From: Paenibacillus_L residui
GTDB taxonomy: Bacteria > Bacillota > Bacilli > Paenibacillales > NBRC-103111
Assembly (NCBI RefSeq): GCF_042677205.1
Contig: NZ_JBHTIU010000002.1
Span: 5,498-69,497, forward strand
DNA length: 64,000 bases
Reading direction: 5' to 3'
Shown here: positions 59,228-64,000 of the stretch, one piece after another
Numbering within the stretch: position 1 is the stretch's first letter
Layout: each line of letters starts with the position of its first letter
Program-made: the position numbers and the translations under genes
Notes under the pieces: model-generated
The model's database searches: none
Told to the model about the DNA's origin: nothing
What the model saw: the letters and a program-made list of their open reading frames with translations, nothing else

Positions 59228-59451
59228 AGATTTACAGGACCGGCACTGGTTCGACTGCCGATCGATTCTAAGAGAAGTGAGGCGGCCGCTTAACGACGAC
59301 ATGCAGAGCAGGAATGAGACGAGGCTCCAATGGTGCAGAAGAGTTTGAAATAGATGGACAAAAAGGCACAGGTCTCGCTATGGCCTTAACTATGACATTG
59401 TTGGCGTGAATGGTGAGTCCTGTGTGTTTGTATGCCATTATTGTCCAGCGG
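59228..59451. other. intergenic region
   Basis: About 220 bases with nothing recognisable; no terminator hairpin with T-run was found after regulator 2. Confidence 0.4.
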
Positions 59452-59535
59452 TTGATTTATGCCGGCCGCCTTGCTATAATGTAATACAAGATACCTCGAT
59501 GTTCTTGTTATTTTTTTAGCCAGCTATCTTGTATT
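59452..59535 (+). promoter_or_regulatory. promoter and inverted-repeat operator of the PadR gene
   Basis: TTGATT (59452-59457), 17-base spacer, TATAAT (59475-59480). A perfect 11-bp inverted repeat, AATACAAGATA (59483-59493) and TATCTTGTATT (59525-59535), starts 3 bases after the -10 box, flanking the transcription start. The spacing of 31 bases suggests two bound dimers or a loop. PadR-type regulators bind ATGT/ACAT-type palindromes, so autoregulation is likely. Confidence 0.75.
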
Positions 59536-59551
59536 GCAAGGGAGTGTGACT

Positions 59552-59890
59552 ATGTCGACATCCACCCAGATGTTGAAGGGGGTACTGGAGGGCTGTTTGC
59601 TTGCTGTCATAGCGCGCGGCGAGACCTATGGATACGAAATGATAGAGAAGCTTGAGCGGTTTGGCTTTCACATGGTGAGCGAAGGCAGTATTTATCCCGT
59701 ACTGATCCGAATGCAGAAGGAAGGTCTGGTTTCCACGGTTATGAAAGCATCGCCTACGGGGCCGAAGCGCAAATACTATTCGATCACCCCGGAAGGTCTG
59801 AAGGAATTGGCGGGTTTCGAAGCCCGGTGGAAGGAGCTCTCTCAAGCCGTCAATGCGTTATTTGAGATAGATTTTACTAAAGGAGGTTAA
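59552..59890 (+). CDS. PadR-family transcriptional regulator
   Basis: 112 residues from ATG at 59552 (AAGGGAG upstream; an upstream ATG at 59534 lies inside the operator repeat). Winged helix of the PadR type (GVLEGCLLAVIARGETYGYE start, shortened; SEGSIYPVLIRMQKEGLV near residue 45; GPKRKYYSITPEG near 75). It is a one-domain PadR-s1 member, usually a repressor of its own operon. The DUF1700 gene follows after 3 bases and the pair is a typical PadR/HAAS unit. Confidence 0.92.
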   Translation: MSTSTQMLKGVLEGCLLAVIARGETYGYEMIEKLERFGFHMVSEGSIYPVLIRMQKEGLVSTVMKASPTGPKRKYYSITPEGLKELAGFEARWKELSQAVNALFEIDFTKGG

Positions 59891-59893
59891 GGA

Positions 59894-60646
59894 ATGTTAT
59901 CTAAAAAAGCGGAGAGATTTCTATCCGACTTAAGAATATACTTGACAACGTACGGTAAGAATGAGCAAGAAATTGAAGACATTGTGTCCGAGTTGGAGGA
60001 TCATTTCGTTCAAGCGGAGAAGCACGGAAAGAACATTGAGGAAATAACAGGCGGCTCGCCGAAAGCCTATATGGATCAACTGAGAGTTGAAATGAAGACC
60101 GATCAGAAGGAAATATTGTCGGCGCTGCTGCTCTTTTTCCCGCTGGCGCTGGCCTTCGTTATTCTGCCGGATGCCCTGCAAGGAAACGCAGCGTATACTC
60201 TGCTTGATATTATCGGCAATCTGACGGCTTTCGTGATCGGGTTGGGGATGTTTATTCTCTTCCTGCGGTTAGAAAGCTCCAGATCTCTCTCCAAAGCAGC
60301 CCGCATCGCGATGTACTGGGTAATAGGGTTTGTTCCTATGGGGATTTTCCTCGGCATCAAGCTGCTCAATCGGTTCATGGATCTAAGCCCCGTATTTATT
60401 GCAACGCCGTCCCAGAATTTTATGATTGCCGTCGCCTGCGGAGTGTTCCTGATCGGGTATTCGATCTTTGCCAAGACGTGGGTCACCATTATCGTTCCGT
60501 GTATTATCATAGTTCCCGACTTTATCGCCGATCTCTTGACGACGTCCCCCCAGGATCGTGCTATAGTCAGTCTCGGAATCATGATTGGCCTGATTGTGCT
60601 CTACCTCGTATATTTAGTGATACAAAATAGACGAAAGGCTCAATGA
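59894..60646 (+). CDS. DUF1700/HAAS-domain membrane protein
   Basis: 250 residues. An N-terminal helical HAAS/DUF1700 domain (about 1-75; ELEDHFVQAEKHGKN) is followed by six to seven membrane helices (about 78-245). PadR-DUF1700 pairs are widespread in Firmicutes; the membrane protein is thought to be the regulated effector, with a role in envelope stress or signalling that is not well defined. ATG at 59894 with GGAGG at 59881-59885. A strong terminator follows at 60665. Confidence 0.85.
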   Translation: MLSKKAERFLSDLRIYLTTYGKNEQEIEDIVSELEDHFVQAEKHGKNIEEITGGSPKAYMDQLRVEMKTDQKEILSALLLFFPLALAFVILPDALQGNAAYTLLDIIGNLTAFVIGLGMFILFLRLESSRSLSKAARIAMYWVIGFVPMGIFLGIKLLNRFMDLSPVFIATPSQNFMIAVACGVFLIGYSIFAKTWVTIIVPCIIIVPDFIADLLTTSPQDRAIVSLGIMIGLIVLYLVYLVIQNRRKAQ

Positions 60647-60664
60647 TTAAGCATCAATAAGACG

Positions 60665-60714
60665 AACCCCCGCCTTATGAGGTCCGCGAAGAACGGTCTC
60701 CAAGTGCGGGGGTT
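60665..60714. terminator. terminator between the DUF1700 gene and the stalk-domain gene
   Basis: AACCCCCGC (60665-60673) pairs with GCGGGGGTT (60706-60714), with a long loop. It lies between convergent genes and can serve both. Confidence 0.7.
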
Positions 60715-60731
60715 AATGCATCTCATATAAA

Positions 60732-61418
60732 TTAACGATAAGTGCCTGTAGTAAATACTTTGTCGGCTGCAGTGAGGCCGCTCTTAAATTCCACCTTCAC
60801 TTCTTTAAGGCCGCCGATGTCCAGGTCCACCTTCTGATTAGAATTGCTGCCGGAGAGCATTACATGCTTGATGACCGTATCGTTAGCCCCATACACTTTG
60901 ATCTCTACGTCTTTCTGAATTTCCAAGCCGAAAAATTGCAGCTCCAGCTTCTGATATTTGCCTTCCGGTACGAGCTTGAAGGACTTCTGCACGGAATTAA
61001 TGTCGTCAACGACTATCCCGGCCTTGTAATCCTGGCCTTCCTGTACCGTATATTGCTTATCGGTGGTAGCCATGACATGACTGCTGTAGCCTAAGTCTAT
61101 TTTGACGTCGTTCATATGAACAGTGTCTTGTTTCTCGCCGAGAAGAACGGTCTGAGTGTCATTATCCCAGTCTACGGCGGTTCCGAGCGCTTCAGCCACC
61201 GCTCTTACAGGCAGATAGGTACTGCCGTTATAAGTGATAGGCACGAGCTTGTTGCCATCCTCATCCTTGGCCGTCCAGCTTTGTCCGTTAATTTTGAAGC
61301 TGATGCCCCAGTTGAGGTAGGCGGAGATGTTCTCCAACACTGGAGCGGCTGTTGCGCCAGCGACTAATCCGAACATTAGTGTGGCGGTGGATGCAAATAC
61401 GACTGCTTTCTTCTTCAC
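60732..61418 (-). CDS. secreted stalk-domain (copper amine oxidase N-terminal-like) protein
   Basis: 228 residues. A signal peptide (about 1-24, cut after ATA) is followed by a stalk domain (about 30-100) with YNGSTYLPVRAVAEALG and VDWDNDTQTVLLG, typical of the copper amine oxidase N-terminal domain family of Paenibacillus and Clostridia. The C-terminal part (about 105-228) is beta-rich and unrecognised. It has no catalytic or metal site. Such proteins are cell-surface or secreted, and the stalk is thought to be a spacer or binding module. Monocistronic. Confidence 0.85.
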   Translation of the reverse strand: MKKKAVVFASTATLMFGLVAGATAAPVLENISAYLNWGISFKINGQSWTAKDEDGNKLVPITYNGSTYLPVRAVAEALGTAVDWDNDTQTVLLGEKQDTVHMNDVKIDLGYSSHVMATTDKQYTVQEGQDYKAGIVVDDINSVQKSFKLVPEGKYQKLELQFFGLEIQKDVEIKVYGANDTVIKHVMLSGSNSNQKVDLDIGGLKEVKVEFKSGLTAADKVFTTGTYR

Positions 61419-61705
61419 TGAAACAACCTCCCGAGTAAATGTTAGGTCCGCAATCCTTTCCCATCTATACTAAGCAGACTGGCAATGGGCCGCGGCAAAT
61501 CTCCTGAATCCCGCCCCATGGGAAAGGTATAAGAATTGCAGAAAACTCCCTTCATTCTAAGGGAAGGGAATGGAAACATCAAGGAATTGCCGATTCCTGT
61601 CAGGGAAAATGAGTCTTATCCCTCATGGCTATTCCCGATCAAATGGTATTAAAAGCCTATTGCGTGGGAAATAGGGCCTTGTTATCTCCCGTTTTCGGAG
61701 AGGGC
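61419..61705. other. intergenic region between the stalk-domain gene and the LysR gene
   Basis: About 290 bases, no gene supported. A short hairpin CCCTT-N5-AAGGG lies near 61550-61565. It should contain the promoter of the stalk-domain gene (minus strand) and the end of the LysR gene; neither is clear. Confidence 0.4.
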
Positions 61706-62584
61706 TTACCCTATGGGGGAAAGCTGCTCCTTGGAGGTGGCCTCAATCACCTCTATAAATTTCTGGATGGAATTGGTCAGGAACGATTCCGCGGAGCGAA
61801 TGAACACCGTGCGGATCTGGCCGATTTCCTCCGGCACCGAATAGGCGCCCACTTTCCCCAGCTCGCGAAAGGTGGCGGCTGCAGATTCGGGAACGAGGGT
61901 TATCCCCAAGCCGGCAGCTACGCTGCCAAGTATCGTCTCCAAAGTTCCGAATTCGATTTTCTTGACAGGTGTGATGCCCTCCAATTGCAGCCATTGCTCC
62001 AGCTTGGAACGGTAACCGCACCCCGAGCCGAATACCAGCAGCGGCTTGTTGGTCAATTCATCCAGAGGGCTGGTGGCGCTCTTGTGTGTGACCAGTACCA
62101 GCTTCTCCTCGAACGCTTCATGCTGCACAATCTGGGGGTGGATAACCGGACCTGTGACGAAAGCTCCGTCCAAGCGGTGGTTAATGACGTCCTGTACCAA
62201 TTCCTCCGTGACGCCGGTAACCAGTGACAAATCTACCATGGGATAGCGATGATAATAGACTGACAGAATTTGCGGCAGCCGGAAAACCGTTTCTACCGTC
62301 CCGATTTCTACATTACCCGCCGGATGGTCGGGGTCTTGAAAAGCGCTTTGCATTTCCTTCATAGTAAAAATAATTTTATCCGAATACTCCAGAAGCCGCT
62401 TGCCTTCGGGCGTTAAAGTCATCCCCCGGCTGTGGCGGTAGAACAAGGAAGTATGCAGCTCTTTCTCCAACTGCTTGATTCTGGCGGTTACGTTCGATTG
62501 CACGTAATTCAACTGGCGGGCGGCCCCGCTTACGCTCCCTTGCTTGGCAACACTTTGAAATATAATCAGATCGCTAATCTCCAT
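61706..62584 (-). CDS. LysR-family transcriptional regulator
   Basis: 292 residues. N-terminal winged helix (about 1-60; MEISDLIIFQSVAKQGSVSGA start, shortened; LNYVQSNVTARIKQLEKEL), then the LysR substrate-binding domain (about 90-285). ATG at 62584 with GGAGG upstream. It is divergent from the EamA transporter gene, the classic arrangement in which the LysR protein activates the neighbour. The intergenic region carries an inverted repeat with LysR-type spacing. The effector is unknown. Confidence 0.92.
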   Translation of the reverse strand: MEISDLIIFQSVAKQGSVSGAARQLNYVQSNVTARIKQLEKELHTSLFYRHSRGMTLTPEGKRLLEYSDKIIFTMKEMQSAFQDPDHPAGNVEIGTVETVFRLPQILSVYYHRYPMVDLSLVTGVTEELVQDVINHRLDGAFVTGPVIHPQIVQHEAFEEKLVLVTHKSATSPLDELTNKPLLVFGSGCGYRSKLEQWLQLEGITPVKKIEFGTLETILGSVAAGLGITLVPESAAATFRELGKVGAYSVPEEIGQIRTVFIRSAESFLTNSIQKFIEVIEATSKEQLSPIG

Positions 62585-62601
62585 AACCCGGCCTCCCTCC
62601 T

Positions 62602-62624
62602 ATCTATCAATAATAATGATAGAT
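62602..62624. promoter_or_regulatory. LysR-type operator between lysR and eamA genes
   Basis: ATCTATCA (62602-62609) pairs with TGATAGAT (62617-62624) across 7 bases, giving a T-N11-A-type motif, the consensus for LysR binding. It is 18 bases from the LysR start, in the divergent promoter region. Confidence 0.6.
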
Positions 62625-62723
62625 TCGTTCATTTTCAATCGTTTTACTTGATGTAAAATACCGGATATGATGGAAAGGCAGATTTTACGGACTACACGAT
62701 GGATAGGAGAACGAGAGAACAAG

Positions 62724-63719
62724 ATGAAGAGAGACCGTATAGTAATAGGGGGATTGCTTTGCCTGCTCGCCAGTATGTCCTGGGGGGCTATGTTTCCTGT
62801 TGCTCACAGCGCACTGAAGCATGTCGATGCGCTATATTTTTCTCTGATCCGGTATTCCGCGGTCACGGTCATTTTAATCGGGCTGCTTTGGTGGAAGGAG
62901 GGGAGGGAGGCCTTTCGCCTGGGGAAGGAAGGGAAGCGTCTGTGGTTCTTCGGAACGATGGCTTTCACGGTATATAACTTTGGTATTTTTCTCGGGCAGG
63001 ACATGCTTGGCACATCAGGCATTATCATCGCCTCGATTATGGAAGCTCTCATGCCGATGCTGACGGTTGTTTTTATGTGGCTGTACAAAAATGTCCGGCC
63101 CAGCCGGTTCACTCTGGTTACCGTCAGTGTGGCTTTCACAGGAGTTATTCTTATCATTACTCACGGAGATTTGCATTCTCTGCTGCTGTCCTTCCATCAG
63201 ATGCTGGCTATCGGCCTGATGCTGATAGCCGTGTTGGGCTGGTTATTGTACACTGTGGGAGGGGAGAGCTATCCCCGGTGGTCGGCCCTGCGCTACTCCA
63301 CCTTAAGCTGTCTGCTCGGTACAGGCACCTCGGCAGTCATTGTCGCGGTATTGACATGGCTAGGCATTCTGAAGGCGCCGAGTATGGAGACAATCATGCT
63401 CATTGGCCCGGAGATGGGCTTTATGATCCTGTTTCCCGGAGTCATTGCTCTACTGAGCTGGAATTTGGGAGTCAAGCATCTTACTCCGATGAACGGAATT
63501 TTATTTATTAATTTTATCCCGGTGACCACTTTCGTAGTCAGTGCGGCCCAAGGCTACCAAATGACTCCGTACGATCTGAGCGGAACCCTGCTCGTCATGG
63601 GAGCGTTGATCGCCAACAATCTGTACCAACGGAGGCTATCGAGGCCCGACGGGACACTACGTCCCGAAAGTGTGGGTGCCGGTCTGACGTCCGCCAAGGC
63701 CGAGGCTTCAGCAAGCTAA
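62724..63719 (+). CDS. EamA-family transporter (DMT superfamily)
   Basis: 331 residues from ATG at 62724 (GGAGAACGAGAG upstream; an in-frame ATG at 62667 would add 19 residues before the hydrophobic start, with no better site). Ten predicted membrane helices in two EamA repeats (about 5-130 and 145-295), typical of DMT metabolite exporters. The first helix has ASMSWGAMFPVAHSAL, a family hallmark. The C-terminal tail (about 300-331) is polar. Divergent from the LysR regulator, so probably an inducible exporter of a metabolite such as an amino acid. No operon partner. Confidence 0.9.
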   Translation: MKRDRIVIGGLLCLLASMSWGAMFPVAHSALKHVDALYFSLIRYSAVTVILIGLLWWKEGREAFRLGKEGKRLWFFGTMAFTVYNFGIFLGQDMLGTSGIIIASIMEALMPMLTVVFMWLYKNVRPSRFTLVTVSVAFTGVILIITHGDLHSLLLSFHQMLAIGLMLIAVLGWLLYTVGGESYPRWSALRYSTLSCLLGTGTSAVIVAVLTWLGILKAPSMETIMLIGPEMGFMILFPGVIALLSWNLGVKHLTPMNGILFINFIPVTTFVVSAAQGYQMTPYDLSGTLLVMGALIANNLYQRRLSRPDGTLRPESVGAGLTSAKAEASAS

Positions 63720-64000
63720 GGCCTGACCAGACCAGGCTAAAGGCCGCGGTCTTGTGTCCAGGGCACAACTGCACTTCATACCTGCCGGTTTGAAATGAAA
63801 CTGACGTAACTATCTTGAAAATTAGATCCGCTGGCTTGTTTCACCATCTGGTGGTGCGGCCAAGCGGTATTGGGCGCCTAACTGTATTTCATGCAGGTAA
63901 ATTGATGCAAATGGCGCCGAATGACTAACCTACCTTGAAAATCCGTCTATTTTACCGTCTGCAGGCATCGTTGCAAGCGGAGCGGCACATCTAACTGTAT
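63720..64000. repeat. tandem repeat with 113-bp period, running off the window
   Basis: The block AACTGYAYTTCAT occurs at 63767 and 63880 and its start, AACTGTAT, again at 63993-64000, exactly 113 bases apart each time. The block CTTGAAAAT and AAGCGG are shared at matching positions. The repeat goes on beyond the right edge. No gene is supported here. Confidence 0.75.

Overview
The window looks like a chromosomal segment of a Gram-positive, endospore-forming member of the Paenibacillaceae (most likely Paenibacillus or a close relative). This rests on strong AGGAGG-type ribosome binding sites with frequent GTG and TTG starts, sigma-A-like promoters, a YhcN/YlaJ-type spore lipoprotein, HelD, a caa3 oxidase operon of Bacillus layout, and a very large multidomain secreted heparinase-II/III-type enzyme. 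No tRNA, rRNA, CRISPR array, prophage or intact insertion sequence was seen. The genus is inferred from gene content, not from a marker gene.

Layout. 1-2576: end of a sugar-type ABC solute-binding protein and a type I sulfatase. 3734-8956: complete urease operon ureABCEFGD with a GlnR/TnrA-like box in front, then a His-rich YmaF protein on the opposite strand. 9864-14886: HelD, a deletion remnant of a methyltransferase gene, and an S9 peptidase. 15417-22977: SNF2 helicase, CNNM/HlyC-type membrane protein, DUF1836 protein, small lipoprotein, LOG protein and MazG-like protein. 23002-23318: a MITE with a target-site duplication. 23433-28109: the giant heparinase-like protein. 28609-34565: an unrecognised membrane-anchored protein, an XRE-DUF1232 regulator, a DUF2207 protein, a small ArsR-type operon and a lipoprotein. 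34750-42193: oxidoreductase, YdbS/YdbT-like pair joined to a two-gene NAD salvage unit, CvfC-like protein, spore lipoprotein. 42479-47942: ctaCDEFG plus a DUF420 gene. 48440-52829: ABC exporter operon with its own GntR/YtrA-type regulator. 53028-59227: class III aminotransferase and two amidohydrolase-fold proteins, flanked by two GntR regulators fused to solute-binding-protein domains. 59552-63719: PadR/DUF1700 pair, stalk-domain protein, LysR regulator and a divergent EamA transporter.

How genes work together. The urease genes hold all structural and nickel-insertion functions, but no nickel transporter is in view. ctaC-ctaF encode an oxidase with a cytochrome c domain fused to subunit II; ctaG and the DUF420 gene are likely assembly factors. 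The YdbS/YdbT-pncA-pncB unit converts nicotinamide to nicotinate mononucleotide.

The most unusual locus is 53-59 kb: two one-component regulators whose sensor half is a solute-binding-protein domain without any export signal, bracketing a translationally coupled aminotransferase/amidohydrolase/degenerate-amidohydrolase operon of unknown substrate. Regulatory DNA is also informative. Five regulator-associated intergenic regions carry precise palindromes or repeats placed on candidate promoters. Non-coding DNA holds three arrays with a shared ~51-bp period, two longer tandem repeats (104 bp and 113 bp), a hairpin repeat with a compensatory base change between copies, and a 112-bp interrupted inverted repeat that may be a structured RNA.
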